Shown here: positions 1-8,051 of the stretch, piece by piece | Layout: every line of letters begins with the position of its first letter | Numbering within the stretch: the stretch's first letter is position 1 | NCBI GenBank assembly: GCA_012521805.1 | Contig: JAAYLQ010000143.1 | Location: 1-14,635 of the forward strand | From: Bacillota bacterium | Lineage (GTDB): Bacteria; Bacillota; Limnochordia; Darwinibacteriales; DTU012 | Direction: 5' to 3' | Length of the DNA: 14,635 nt | The notes under the pieces: model-generated | Seen by the model: the letters and a program-made list of their open reading frames with translations, nothing else | The model's database searches: none | What the model was told of the DNA's origin: nothing | Position numbers and translations under genes: made by a program

Positions 1-1282
1 CTTCTTCCCATGTAGAGCCCTGATCCGCCGGCTGACGCAGATAGTTGTTAATCTGATCAATATGGCGAATAGCATCGTCAATTCTTGGATTAGCGCCATG
101 GGCATAGGCACCGATATTAATTAGATCCTCAGCTTCCCGATAGGTCGCCAATCTGGACTTGAACAGCGCAGCCAGTTCACGGTGATTTGGATCAATAACA
201 CTCGGCATCACTCTGCTTACACTTGCCAGTACATCAATCGCTGGATAGTGCTGCTGTTCAGCCAGTTTGCGGGATAGGACAATATGCCCGTCTAAGATCC
301 CCCGCACAGCGTCGGCAATCGGCTCGTTAAAATCATCTCCATCCACCAATACAGTGTAGAAAGCAGTAATGGTTCCATCTTTACCTGGTCCAGTACGCTC
401 AAGCAGTTTAGGCAGGTTGGCAAAAACTGATGGGGTGTATCCCCGCGTAGCAGGAGGTTCACCAACCGCCAAGCCCACTTCCCGCTGAGCTAAAGCGTAT
501 CTGGTAACAGAATCCATCATAAACAGTACATCATGGCCGCGGTCACGAAAATACTCAGCGATGGTAGTAGCTGTTAACGCACCTTTGAGTCTGACCATGG
601 CGAGCTGGTCGGATGTAGCTACAACTACCACTGATCTGGCCAATCCTTCAGGACCTAAGTCTTTCTCAATAAACTCCCTTACCTCTCGCCCCCGCTCACC
701 AATCAGACCGATTACGTTAATTTCGGCTGTGGTGCTCCTGGCCATCATACCTAAAAGCGTACTTTTACCCACACCACTGCCTGCAAAAATCCCAAGCCGC
801 TGACCTTTTCCGCAGGTAAGCAAACCATCAATAGCTCTTACCCCAACCGCAAGCGGTTCTCGAATCATCTGCCGTTCTAGTGGCTTAACTGTACTGTTGA
901 TCAGGGGGCGGTATTCCTCATATTCAATGGGTCCTAACCCGTCAATAGGTCTACCAAAAGCATCAAGTACTCTGCCTAAGAGCTTCGGACCGACACCTAC
1001 TCGCAGCGGATGACCTAAGCTGCGGACATAACAGCCTGGTCCAATTCCCACCATGTCCGATAATGGCATCAAGATGATTGACTGGTCACGAAAACCGACA
1101 ACTTCACCATAGACCTCACTACCGTCTTGAGTGGAAATTAGACATACATCTCCGATATTGGCCGCAGGACCATGGGATTCGATCGTTAATCCGACGATTT
1201 TCGTAACTCTGCCGATTTGCTCTAGATCATCAAACTCAGCGACAATCCTCTGGTAATGATTTAGACGTCTGCTATTCGACAT
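1..1282 (-). CDS. fliI: FliI, flagellar type III export ATPase (3' end cut by window edge)
   Basis: FliI is the cytoplasmic ATPase of the flagellar export apparatus, homologous to the F1 beta subunit. It forms a hexamer under the export gate and works with FliH. I translated 427 codons that stay open to the window edge, so roughly the last ten residues are missing. The N-terminal beta-barrel region (about residues 25-95) is followed by the Walker A motif AGSGVGKST near residues 167-175, then GERGREVREF, the Walker B strand VLFMMDSVTRYA, and the FliI-typical PPATRGYTPSVFANLPKLLER. The last of these separates it from AtpD and Rho. The ATG at 1282 is preceded by GAGGGAG about 8 nt upstream, and the start overlaps the end of fliH by 11 nt, indicating translational coupling. 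No abnormality is visible. Confidence 0.96.
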   Translation of the reverse strand, partial: MSNSRRLNHYQRIVAEFDDLEQIGRVTKIVGLTIESHGPAANIGDVCLISTQDGSEVYGEVVGFRDQSIILMPLSDMVGIGPGCYVRSLGHPLRVGVGPKLLGRVLDAFGRPIDGLGPIEYEEYRPLINSTVKPLERQMIREPLAVGVRAIDGLLTCGKGQRLGIFAGSGVGKSTLLGMMARSTTAEINVIGLIGERGREVREFIEKDLGPEGLARSVVVVATSDQLAMVRLKGALTATTIAEYFRDRGHDVLFMMDSVTRYALAQREVGLAVGEPPATRGYTPSVFANLPKLLERTGPGKDGTITAFYTVLVDGDDFNEPIADAVRGILDGHIVLSRKLAEQQHYPAIDVLASVSRVMPSVIDPNHRELAALFKSRLATYREAEDLINIGAYAHGANPRIDDAIRHIDQINNYLRQPADQGSTWEE

Positions 1283-2042
1283 AGATCTGCTCCCTCAAGG
1301 CAGCACCCAATTTGGCAAATCGACTGTCCAAACTGGCATCAATTGCGCCAAACTCGGTTTCAATTATACAGTCGTTAACTCCAAGAGCCGAATCGCTTTC
1401 CCACCGAATCCTGCCGCTAAAAACATCAGCATACGCAGAGGCATTATGCAGAGTCTGATATGTTTCTGGACTTACACGGATTGTCACATAATCGTGATTA
1501 GCCAACTGCTCTAGTCCAGACCTAATTGTTGGAACTAACCAGGCAGGATCAGATTCAATTTCCCTCTTGATTAATTTTTCGGCTATATACAGGCTGAGCT
1601 TTAGGAAATCTTCTTCGAGTCTGCTTAAAGCAGCACTTCGTTTTTGAACAGCGGCGGAGATAATCGAATCGAGACTAGCTAGAAATTCGGCAGTTTGGTT
1701 TTTAACCTCTTGATACCCTGCCTCCAGACCTTCCTGATATCCAGCGGCAAACCCGTTCTGCTGAGCATTTTCGAAAACCTGGTCCAACTCTTTTTCAATC
1801 TGAGTTTTTTTCGCTTCGGCTTTCCTGATAATTTGATCCGCTTCTTGCCTAGCTTGTTCGATGATTTCTGCTGCTTTCTGCTTGGCGTCATCGATTAAGC
1901 TTGCCGCCTGCAGGATTGTGCCTTCGGACTGCGGCGCTATTTCACTGCTGGCAGAGGTTTCAGAACTTTCCCCACGAAAAACTTGGTCACTGCTGACAGG
2001 AACCAATACCTGAAGTTGAGCAGCCTTAATAATCTTAGACAA
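1272..2042 (-). CDS. fliH: FliH, flagellar export ATPase regulator
   Basis: FliH binds FliI as a dimer, restrains its ATPase activity and tethers it to the C-ring and export gate. This 256-residue protein has the expected layout: a poorly conserved N-terminus, a long charged coiled coil (roughly residues 45-95, rich in AKQKAAEI and EQARQEADQII-like heptads), the GxxxG-type run GFAAGYQEGLEAGYQE, and a globular FliI-binding C-terminal half. The start is TTG at 2042, supported by a GAGGAGG Shine-Dalgarno about 9 nt upstream inside fliG; it overlaps the fliG stop by 8 nt. Identification rests on the coiled coil plus GxxxG pattern and on the invariant position between fliG and fliI, since FliH sequences diverge quickly. 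Confidence 0.92.
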   Translation of the reverse strand: MSKIIKAAQLQVLVPVSSDQVFRGESSETSASSEIAPQSEGTILQAASLIDDAKQKAAEIIEQARQEADQIIRKAEAKKTQIEKELDQVFENAQQNGFAAGYQEGLEAGYQEVKNQTAEFLASLDSIISAAVQKRSAALSRLEEDFLKLSLYIAEKLIKREIESDPAWLVPTIRSGLEQLANHDYVTIRVSPETYQTLHNASAYADVFSGRIRWESDSALGVNDCIIETEFGAIDASLDSRFAKLGAALREQIYVE

Positions 2043-3039
2043 TCAGCTCATCCTCCTCACCCCGTGAGATAATTAAGTCGCCTGATTCCTCTAAACGCCG
2101 TACCACAGAAACCACCCGTGATTGAGCTTCCTCAATATCCCGCAGCCGCACTGGACCCATAAACTCGATATCCTCTTTGAGGAGGTTAGCTGCCCGTTTG
2201 GACATGTTGCGGTAAATCCGGTCCGCGACTTCTTCAGACGCTGTTTTCAGGGCCAGTGCCAGGTCACGCGAATCTACCTCACGGATAATCAACTGGATTG
2301 CTCTATCATCCAGCGTGACAATGTCCTCGAAGACAAACATCCGCTTTCTAATCTCTTCTGCTAACTCAGGATCGTCTTCCTCCAGTGCTTCCATAATTGT
2401 TTTTTCTGTTGCACGGTCAACCTGATTCAGAATTTCAACTGCAGAGTCAATACCGCCGGCAGCAGTATAATCATGAATCTCATAAGCAGAGAGGCGCTGT
2501 TCCAATGTGCTCTCAATGTCCTCCAGTACCTCTGGGGTTGTTCGATCTAGGGTAGCAATACGCCTTGCTACATCGACCTGCTTTTCCGGCGGCAGGGCAG
2601 ACAAAATCAAACTAGCCTGTTCAGGTCGTAGATACGCAAGCACTAATGCAATTGTCTGCGGATGTTCATTTTGAATAAAGCTCAAAATTTGAGTTGGTTC
2701 TGTCTTGCGGGCAAAATCAAACGGTCTCACTTGCAGAGTGGCAGTCAACCTTTCAATAATCATGCGCGCTTTTTCCTTGCCGAGGGCAGCTTCCAAAACT
2801 TCGCGAGCATAATTAATACCACCCTGCTCAACGTATTCCCGCGCCTGCATCATTTCACTAAATTCGGACAGGACGCGCTCCCGTACTTCTGAATCGATTT
2901 TACGCATGCTGGCAATCTGCAGAGTTAAATCTTCAATTTCATCATCAGATAAATGTTTAAATACCTGTGCAGATGCCTCTGGACCCAATGAAATCAATAG
3001 AATCGCAGCTTTTTCTTTGCCAGATAGTCTTCCTCTCAA
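2035..3039 (-). CDS. fliG: FliG, flagellar motor switch (rotor) protein
   Basis: FliG forms the upper part of the C-ring. Its N-terminal domain binds the FliF C-terminus, its middle domain binds FliM, and its C-terminal domain meets the stator MotA. The 334-residue product shows the FliG_N opening LSGKEKAAILLISLG, the middle-domain EHPQ motif at residues 125-128, a GG linker at 195-196, the MFVF hinge motif at 234-237, and a charged C-terminal domain (DDRAIQLIIREVDSRDLALALK). Length is normal. The start is TTG at 3039: no in-frame ATG or GTG lies before the conserved sequence, and GAGGGG sits about 9 nt upstream, overlapping the fliF stop region. The gap to fliF is 13 nt. Confidence 0.97.
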   Translation of the reverse strand: MRGRLSGKEKAAILLISLGPEASAQVFKHLSDDEIEDLTLQIASMRKIDSEVRERVLSEFSEMMQAREYVEQGGINYAREVLEAALGKEKARMIIERLTATLQVRPFDFARKTEPTQILSFIQNEHPQTIALVLAYLRPEQASLILSALPPEKQVDVARRIATLDRTTPEVLEDIESTLEQRLSAYEIHDYTAAGGIDSAVEILNQVDRATEKTIMEALEEDDPELAEEIRKRMFVFEDIVTLDDRAIQLIIREVDSRDLALALKTASEEVADRIYRNMSKRAANLLKEDIEFMGPVRLRDIEEAQSRVVSVVRRLEESGDLIISRGEEDELIV

Positions 3040-3052
3040 TTGCTACAACCCC

Positions 3053-4563
3053 TCAATCATCTAATAGCCAACTTCTAATCATTTGTGCAAAATCTTTCGG
3101 TCGATCAGCGGAATACTGCCTCAGCCGCTGCAGAACATCGACTTTTTCCTGCTCTGGCAGGCTGTGCTCAACTGCGGCATCATCAACCGCTGCTGCAACT
3201 TCAACTCCCTGGTCAAGTTGGCTTCGAGATTTTTCTAACCTAATATGACGAACAAGCACAAGCAGCAAAATAAGCACTAATAACCCAATCGCCACGAAAT
3301 AGATCCACGGCAGCTCATATCCCATAGCTACAATCTCATCACTACTAACAAAACCAAAATCAGATTGAAAAGGCACTGATGCAACAGATATGTAATCCCC
3401 TCGTTCGGGCTTAATGCCTAAAGCTCCAGCTACAGATGCCTCAACTGCATCTAAATCCGTTCTAGACAGTTCGCCATCGATCCAGATCGACACACTCATA
3501 TTTTTAACGCTTCCCGCTGGAGTGGTTTGGTAAATTTCAGTGCGGTTAAGCTCATAATTGATAATTGATTCCTGGCGGGAAGCACCGTTCCCATCTGGTT
3601 CAATCTGCACATAACCAGGAATGTTCGCGTCGACACCCGGTATTCCAGCACTGGCCAATTCATCAAATAAAATTCTGTAAATGTTTGTTCACTGCGGATT
3701 AGACCGCCGTCACGGGTAGGCGCAGAATATATTTCTTGATACCGCTCGATCGTGTCAAAATCGAGCTCAATATTGACCAAACAAACTACTTTCCCATATC
3801 CATAAACCCGTTCCAACATGGCCCGGATATTCGAAGCTAGCTGCTGCTCATAAGCTGTCTTCAGTTCTAGCTGCTGGGAAATAGCGCTCCCGATTAAACC
3901 GTCTGAACTGGAAAAGTCATGAAGAACATTACCGCGGGTATCAACAATGGTGATATTTTCGGGGAGCAGTCGTTCAACACTGGTGGCAATCAGATGGGCA
4001 ATACCCCGAATCTGCTGTTGAGTGAGGGAACGTCCTGGTTTTAACCGCAGTAACACTGAAGCAGTAGAAGGTTGAGTTTCACGAATAAACAAACTGCTGG
4101 GTGGAATCACTAGGTGGACACGAGCATCCTCAATTTCGTCAATCGCACGAATAGTGCGCGTCAACTCGCCTTCCAGGGCTACACGATACCTAAGCTGCCG
4201 ATCCGCTTCTGTTTCACCCAGCCGAGTAGTATTGAAAGTCTCGAAACCAACCACTCCGCCTGTCGGCAGGCCTTGAGCCGCCAGAGTTAGTCGTGTCTGG
4301 TAAACCAGGTCGGCTGGAACCAAAATTGTGCTGCCGTTATCGCTTAGCTTATAAGATATGCCATTTTCACTGAGTACCCTGGTGATTTCGGCAGCATCGC
4401 TGAGCTCTAGATTGGTGTACAGCGGTTGATAATCCGCTCCAGAAAATAGTGCAATCATCATCAGGAGCAGAAATGCTGTAACAGCTACTGCGCCACCGGC
4501 TATTCGTGTGCGTAAAGATAGATTGTTCCAAGTGTTTTTTAACGATGTGATTACTGTTTCCAT
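3053..4563 (-). pseudogene. fliF: FliF, flagellar MS-ring protein, interrupted by one frameshift
   Basis: FliF forms the membrane MS ring on which rod, rotor and export gate assemble. Two overlapping frames carry it. The 5' part (4563 to about 3672) gives residues 1-297: a short cytosolic tail, TM1 (about residues 20-42, IAGGAVAVTAFLLLMMIALF), then the YscJ/FliF ring-building region with YTNLELSDAAEI and EGELTRTI. The 3' part (about 3671 to 3053) has the FliF sequence GIPGVDANIPGYVQ, TM2 (PWIYFVAIGLLVLILLLVLV) and the FliG-binding tail ending MIRSWLLDD. Unshifted, the first frame runs 58 unrelated residues to a stop at 3496. Adding one T in the run at 3669-3672 restores a 503-residue product, the normal family length. 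The ATG at 4563 has AAGGAG 7 nt upstream. Neighbours are intact, so a sequencing indel is as likely as a true mutation. Confidence 0.93.
3656..3688 (-). other. Frameshift interval in fliF
   Basis: The frame of the downstream half is closed by a TGA (plus positions 3689-3691), and clear FliF homology in that frame resumes at or just after 3658, so the shift must fall between. The only homopolymer here is a TTTT run (AAAA on the plus strand, 3669-3672). Reading GAA TTT TTA TTT GAT with one added T joins the halves cleanly. No X-XXY-YYZ slippery heptamer is present in the upstream frame, which argues against programmed -1 frameshifting. Confidence 0.85.
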
Positions 4564-4582
4564 GTCAGTCTCCTTAATCTAC

Positions 4583-4867
4583 CTATACTTGCATCCGCAT
4601 AATTTCCTGATAAGCTTCGAGCACTTTATTTCTAATTGCTATAGTGAGCTGCAGTGCCAGACTAGCTTTCTCAGCCATAATTACTGCATTGTGAATTTCC
4701 ATCTGACCATTCGCTAAAAGGACTGCAGCTTGGTCTGCGCTCTGAATTTTGGCATTGACAGCTGTAAGAACGTCTTTCATCAGGTGAGCAAAATCCAGCT
4801 GAATTTCCGGTTTTGCCTCTAAACGAGAAATTTGACTAATATTGGGTAGTTCGCTTTGAATTCTCAT
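4583..4867 (-). CDS. fliE: FliE, MS-ring/rod junction protein
   Basis: FliE is the small export substrate that links the MS ring and export gate to the proximal rod. The 94-residue product has the family shape: a variable N-terminus, then a helical C-terminal two thirds including DFAHLMKDVLTAVNAKIQSAD, the INxxxxMAEKASLALQLTIAIRNKVLEAYQEIMRMQV-like end (here HNAVIMAEKASL, then LTIAIRNKVLEAYQEIMRM). It is slightly shorter than the usual 100 or so residues, by variation at the N-terminus. The ATG at 4867 has AGGAGAG upstream, and the gap to flgC is 12 nt. Its place between flgC and fliF is the standard Firmicutes order. Confidence 0.95.
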   Translation of the reverse strand: MRIQSELPNISQISRLEAKPEIQLDFAHLMKDVLTAVNAKIQSADQAAVLLANGQMEIHNAVIMAEKASLALQLTIAIRNKVLEAYQEIMRMQV

Positions 4868-4879
4868 CAGTCATCTCTC

Positions 4880-5305
4880 CTATCCGCGGCCGATATCCAA
4901 TGCTTTCATTGCCATAGTCTTAGCAGCGTTAATCGCTGTGATATTTGCTTCATAAGCACGAGTAGCACTGATTAGATCCACCATCTCAGTCACTACATTG
5001 ATGTTGGGCATTGCCACGTAACCATCGCTGTTGGCATCTGGGTGCTGTGGGTCATAAACCATCCGGGGAGGCAGGGAATCCTCTACTATACCCACTACCC
5101 TCACTCCGCGGCCTACTTTTTGGGATGGCGCCTTTCGATTTTCATCAGCTGCTGCCGCAAAGACTGCCATCTGCCTGCGGTATGGGCCACCATCTTCAGT
5201 TCTGGTTGTATTGGCATTCGCCAAATTGTTGGCAATCAAGTCCATTCGCAATCTTTCAGCTGTTAATCCAGAACCACTAATTCTGAACGAATCAAACATT
5301 CCCAT
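4880..5305 (-). CDS. flgC: FlgC, flagellar proximal rod protein
   Basis: FlgC polymerises with FlgB, FlgF and FlgG into the periplasm-equivalent drive shaft of the flagellum after export through the FliF/FliI apparatus. The 141-residue product shows the N-terminal rod signature SGLTAERLRMDLIANNLANANT (about residues 13-34) followed by GGPYRRQ, then the FlgC-specific YDPQHPDANSDGYVAMPNINVV and the C-terminal helix ATRAYEANITAINAAKTMAMKALDIGR. Both ends are intact. The start is ATG at 5305, with GGGAG about 10 nt upstream; a second ATG two codons later (5299) is possible. The gap after flgB is only 5 nt, so the two are co-translated. Confidence 0.97.
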   Translation of the reverse strand: MGMFDSFRISGSGLTAERLRMDLIANNLANANTTRTEDGGPYRRQMAVFAAAADENRKAPSQKVGRGVRVVGIVEDSLPPRMVYDPQHPDANSDGYVAMPNINVVTEMVDLISATRAYEANITAINAAKTMAMKALDIGRG

Positions 5306-5310
5306 TCAAC

Positions 5311-5691
5311 CTATCTCCCTTCTCCAATAACCGTTCTTAAAAGGTTAAGCCTGCGTGAAATTACATCTGTCATAGCCTGATAATGCAGTTGATTTTCCAA
5401 CAGCAGCACCATTTCCCGATCCACGTCGACATTACTACCATCGTTGCGCAGTGCAGTAGTTCGATCCTGAATTATGCGTGCCTCTGTTCCTTTCTTACGA
5501 ATACTGGGAATATGCCTACTGTGAGTAGTAACGACAGGTAAGGTTGCAGACTGCTGGAAAATCGTGGAGAAATCAACATCTGAGCGGCGAAAATGAGGTG
5601 TGTTGGCGTTAGCCAGGTTATTGCTCAAAACTTTATGACGCAGGTTGGTAGCATCAAGCCCTTTAGCCATCAAATCGACTAACTTAAACAT
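5311..5691 (-). CDS. flgB: FlgB, flagellar proximal rod protein
   Basis: FlgB is the most proximal rod subunit and the first gene of the flagellar operon here. From ATG 5691 the product is 126 residues: MFKLVDLMAKGL, then the rod/hook signature LRHKVLSNNLANANTPHFRR (from residue 17), and a C-terminal helix with VDVDREMVLLLENQLHYQAMTDVISRRLNLLRTVI, split here only for reading. This start fits family length and has GGAGGG about 8 nt upstream. A GTG at 5748 would add 19 hydrophobic/aromatic residues; it also has a well-spaced GGAGG 6 nt upstream, which is unusual enough to keep as an alternative. The gene follows a strong terminator, so it should have its own promoter, though I cannot identify one with confidence. 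Confidence 0.95.
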   Translation of the reverse strand: MFKLVDLMAKGLDATNLRHKVLSNNLANANTPHFRRSDVDFSTIFQQSATLPVVTTHSRHIPSIRKKGTEARIIQDRTTALRNDGSNVDVDREMVLLLENQLHYQAMTDVISRRLNLLRTVIGEGR

Positions 5692-5759
5692 GATCCAACC
5701 CTCCACAAAGAACTGGATAGTTATTGCATACATTTCTACAATTACCACAAGAATCCTCC

Positions 5760-5774
5760 AAATCTCGAAGATTT
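5760..5774. repeat. Perfect 15-bp inverted repeat upstream of flgB
   Basis: AAATCT-CGA-AGATTT has two exactly complementary 6-nt arms around a 3-nt centre. It sits between the codY terminator and flgB, where a flagellar operon promoter or operator is expected. It has no T tract, so it is not a terminator. It matches the CodY box (AATTTTCWGAAAATT) at only about 9 of 15 positions on either strand, so I do not call it a CodY site. It also lies just 5' of the GGAGG that precedes GTG 5748. Role unknown. Confidence 0.5.
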
Positions 5775-5784
5775 CTTAGCAAAT

Positions 5785-5818
5785 AAAAAAAAAGAGCAGT
5801 AACAAGCTACTGCCCTTT
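5785..5818 (-). terminator. Intrinsic terminator after codY
   Basis: On the minus strand an 8-bp stem (GGGCAGTA / TACTGCTC, one G-T pair) with a 6-nt loop is extended by three A-T pairs and followed by nine T residues. It lies 17 nt past the codY stop. This is the only convincing rho-independent terminator in the window, and it separates the topA-codY block from the flagellar operon. The opposite direction lacks a good T tract, so it should act mainly on minus-strand transcription. Confidence 0.93.
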
Positions 5819-5834
5819 CTGCAAAAATCCTTCT

Positions 5835-6617
5835 TTAGCGAGTGCGGTGCTTCGCTAATTCATCTAAGAAAAATTCATTTAACACCCGGATATAGGTGCC
5901 TTTCATTCCTAACGAACGGGACTCAATCACACCGGCGCTTTCCAGCTTTCTGAGAGCATTGACAATAACTGATCGGGTAATGCCGACGCTGTCAGCAATT
6001 TTGCTGGCAACCAGCAGTCCTTCTTCTCCGTCAAGTTCATCGAAAATATGCTCAACAGCTTCCTGCTCTGAAAATGAGAGAGTACCAATGGCAATTTGAC
6101 AGGCGGCTTTTTTGCGCACTTCATCTTCAAGCCTGTCAGAACGGGATCTAACAATTTCCAGTCCAACCACAGTTGCTGCATATTCAGCTAAAATTAAGTC
6201 AGCATCAGTAAACTCACCATCCGCTTTAGCTAGAATCAGAGTACCTAGGCGCTCTCCACCTCCGGCTAAAGGTACAATTGTGATATTCTTGTCAGCAAAT
6301 GGACTGACAACCTCTGGATTATAAAGGGTTTGGTTCTCACCTTTAAGATTTGCGCTGGTAACATCGATCTTTAACAGCTCTTGATTAAATTCGACTGAAA
6401 GTCTTGCTTCAGCTAAAACATCATCTTCCAGCACACTGGTACCAAACTGCTCATACACAGCTGAACCTAAGAGTTTACCTTTATTGCTGAACACATAAAC
6501 TGTGGCCTCCATAATTTCAGAAACCAATTCAGCCATTTCGTTAAAATCAACTTGGTAACCAACTTTCTGTTGGATTGTCCGAGTAATTTTTCTTGTCTTT
6601 TCTAGTAAACTTTTCAT
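5835..6617 (-). CDS. codY: CodY, GTP- and branched-chain amino acid-sensing global repressor
   Basis: CodY is the Firmicutes regulator that binds isoleucine/leucine/valine and GTP and represses nutrient-limitation genes. In B. subtilis its targets include the flagellar operon that follows it. The 260-residue product has the N-terminal GAF ligand domain (about residues 1-155, including FVSNKGKLLG-like YVFSNKGKLLG and VPLAGGGERLGTLIL), the linker helix DLILAEYAATVVGLEI, and a winged HTH (about residues 200-245) with SKIADSVGITRSVIVNALRK and ESRSLGMKGTYI, nearly identical to the B. subtilis domain as I recall it. The ATG at 6617 lies 36 nt after hslU, with GGAGG and AGAAGG just upstream. It is transcribed with xerC-hslV-hslU and ends at the terminator 17 nt downstream. 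Confidence 0.98.
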   Translation of the reverse strand: MKSLLEKTRKITRTIQQKVGYQVDFNEMAELVSEIMEATVYVFSNKGKLLGSAVYEQFGTSVLEDDVLAEARLSVEFNQELLKIDVTSANLKGENQTLYNPEVVSPFADKNITIVPLAGGGERLGTLILAKADGEFTDADLILAEYAATVVGLEIVRSRSDRLEDEVRKKAACQIAIGTLSFSEQEAVEHIFDELDGEEGLLVASKIADSVGITRSVIVNALRKLESAGVIESRSLGMKGTYIRVLNEFFLDELAKHRTR

Positions 6618-6653
6618 CCTTCTAAAGCCTCCAATTTTTAATGTAGTTTATTT

Positions 6654-8051
6654 CTACAATATATATCTGCTTAGGTCCCGATCAGCGACTATTGAACTAA
6701 GTTGCTCCTGCACATAAGCCCTATCTACAGCAACTTTCAGACCATCTTGATCCGCTTGGAACATGACATTTTCCAACAATTTTTCCAGAATAGTATGAAG
6801 TCTGCGCGCTCCAATATCTTCAGTATTTTTATTTACTTCCTCAGCGATGGCAGCAATTTCATCGATGCCATCAGGCGTGAACTCTATTTCAATATTTTCC
6901 GTTTTCATTAACTCTGTGTACTGCTTGATTAATGCATTTTTTGGTTCAGTTAGAATTCGTTTAAAGTCTTCCCTTTTCAAACTGGACAATTCCACTCTGA
7001 TGGGAAATCTTCCCTGAAGTTCTGGAATCAGATCTGATGGCTTTGCTATATGAAATGCACCAGCAGCAATGAACAAAATATGATCAGTCTTGACCGGACC
7101 ATATTTCGTAATTACTGTGCTTCCTTCGACTATCGGCAGAATGTCTCTCTGCACTCCCTCCCGGGAAACATCAGGACCAGATTGGGATTTACCAGCAATC
7201 TTATCAATTTCATCAATAAATACAATTCCCGATTGCTCACACCGCTCCACAGCTTCTGCTGCAATCGAATCCATATCTATCAACTTGGCGGCTTCTTCCT
7301 GAGTGAAAATTTTCCGCGCTTCCCTTACTGTAGTGCGGCGTTTCCGTTTCCGCTTAGGGAGCATGCCGCCAAGGGCATCCTGAAGATTCATGCTGATATC
7401 TTCCATACCTGTGCCTGCAAACACTTCAAAAAACTGAGGAGCCCGATCCTCAACTTCGATTTCAATTATATTATTCTCCAATTCACCCAGTTCTAGAAGT
7501 TTGCGGTAGCGTTCTCTTTCAAGTTTTATTTCCTCAGCAGTTTCCTCTGAGTAATCAGAACTATCCTGCTGGTAGTTTTGATTTGTAAGTCCAAACATAA
7601 ATCCAAATGGATTATTTCGCTTGGTACTACCCGGCAGCGGAACTAAGATGTTTAAAATCCGCTCTTCCGCGGCCCGCATCGCCTTTTCCTCTACAGCCTT
7701 AATTTTCTCGGCTCTAACCATTCTCACTGCAGATTCTACTAAATCTCGGATGATTGACTCGACATCTCTGCCAACATATCCAACCTCAGTAAATTTAGTA
7801 GCTTCCACTTTGATAAACGGTGCATTTGCTAATTTAGCCAACCTTCTCGCAATCTCAGTTTTCCCAACACCCGTCGGACCAATCATCAAAATATTCTTTG
7901 GAATGACCTCATCCCTAATTTCCGGCGGCAGTTTACTGCGGCGATAGCGGTTGCGCAGGGCAATTGCCACTGCTTTTTTAGCTTCATTCTGTCCTACGAT
8001 ATATTTATCGAGCCGCTCTACGATTTGCCTAGGAGTTAGTTCCACTCTCAT
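6654..8051 (-). CDS. hslU: HslU (ClpY), AAA+ unfoldase of the HslUV protease
   Basis: HslU hexamers unfold substrates and feed them into the HslV dodecamer. The 465-residue product is full length: Walker A GPTGVGKT at 58-65, the pore loop GYVG at 91-94 within EVGYVGRDVES, the intermediate (I) domain about residues 110-245 with charged helices and a basic KRKRKRR stretch, Walker B IVFIDEID at 276-283, the sensor/arginine region LIPELQGRFPIRVEL, and the C-terminal tail ending DLSRYIL, which docks into HslV. The ATG at 8051 has AGAGGGGG upstream and overlaps the end of hslV by 23 nt, a strong sign of translational coupling. The I domain separates it from ClpX. Confidence 0.98.
   Translation of the reverse strand: MRVELTPRQIVERLDKYIVGQNEAKKAVAIALRNRYRRSKLPPEIRDEVIPKNILMIGPTGVGKTEIARRLAKLANAPFIKVEATKFTEVGYVGRDVESIIRDLVESAVRMVRAEKIKAVEEKAMRAAEERILNILVPLPGSTKRNNPFGFMFGLTNQNYQQDSSDYSEETAEEIKLERERYRKLLELGELENNIIEIEVEDRAPQFFEVFAGTGMEDISMNLQDALGGMLPKRKRKRRTTVREARKIFTQEEAAKLIDMDSIAAEAVERCEQSGIVFIDEIDKIAGKSQSGPDVSREGVQRDILPIVEGSTVITKYGPVKTDHILFIAAGAFHIAKPSDLIPELQGRFPIRVELSSLKREDFKRILTEPKNALIKQYTELMKTENIEIEFTPDGIDEIAAIAEEVNKNTEDIGARRLHTILEKLLENVMFQADQDGLKVAVDRAYVQEQLSSIVADRDLSRYIL

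Noticed and set aside
561..803. 80-codon plus-strand open frame and similar ones elsewhere on the plus strand
   Set aside because: All are antisense to clear minus-strand genes (fliI here) and lack ribosome sites or recognisable domains.
1679..1891. 70-codon minus-strand frame rich in Lys and Arg
   Set aside because: It is the alternate frame of the FliH coiled-coil region; the Lys-rich product is a by-product of the Glu/Ala/Gln-rich codons.
3656..3688. Programmed -1 ribosomal frameshifting in fliF
   Set aside because: The upstream frame has no X-XXY-YYZ slippery site, and programmed shifting in fliF is not a known feature of the family.
5733..5747. Possible CodY box (TAATTGTAGAAATGT on the minus strand) before flgB
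   Set aside because: About six mismatches to AATTTTCWGAAAATT; such matches occur by chance in AT-rich leaders.
6642..6658. Inverted repeat TGTAG...CTACA at the hslU stop
   Set aside because: Arms are only 5 nt with a 7-nt loop and no T tract, so it is not a terminator and is likely chance.
7050..7496. 148-codon open frame on the plus strand
   Set aside because: It lies wholly antisense to the well-conserved hslU, has no ribosome site and gives a composition unlike a real protein; it is a shadow frame.
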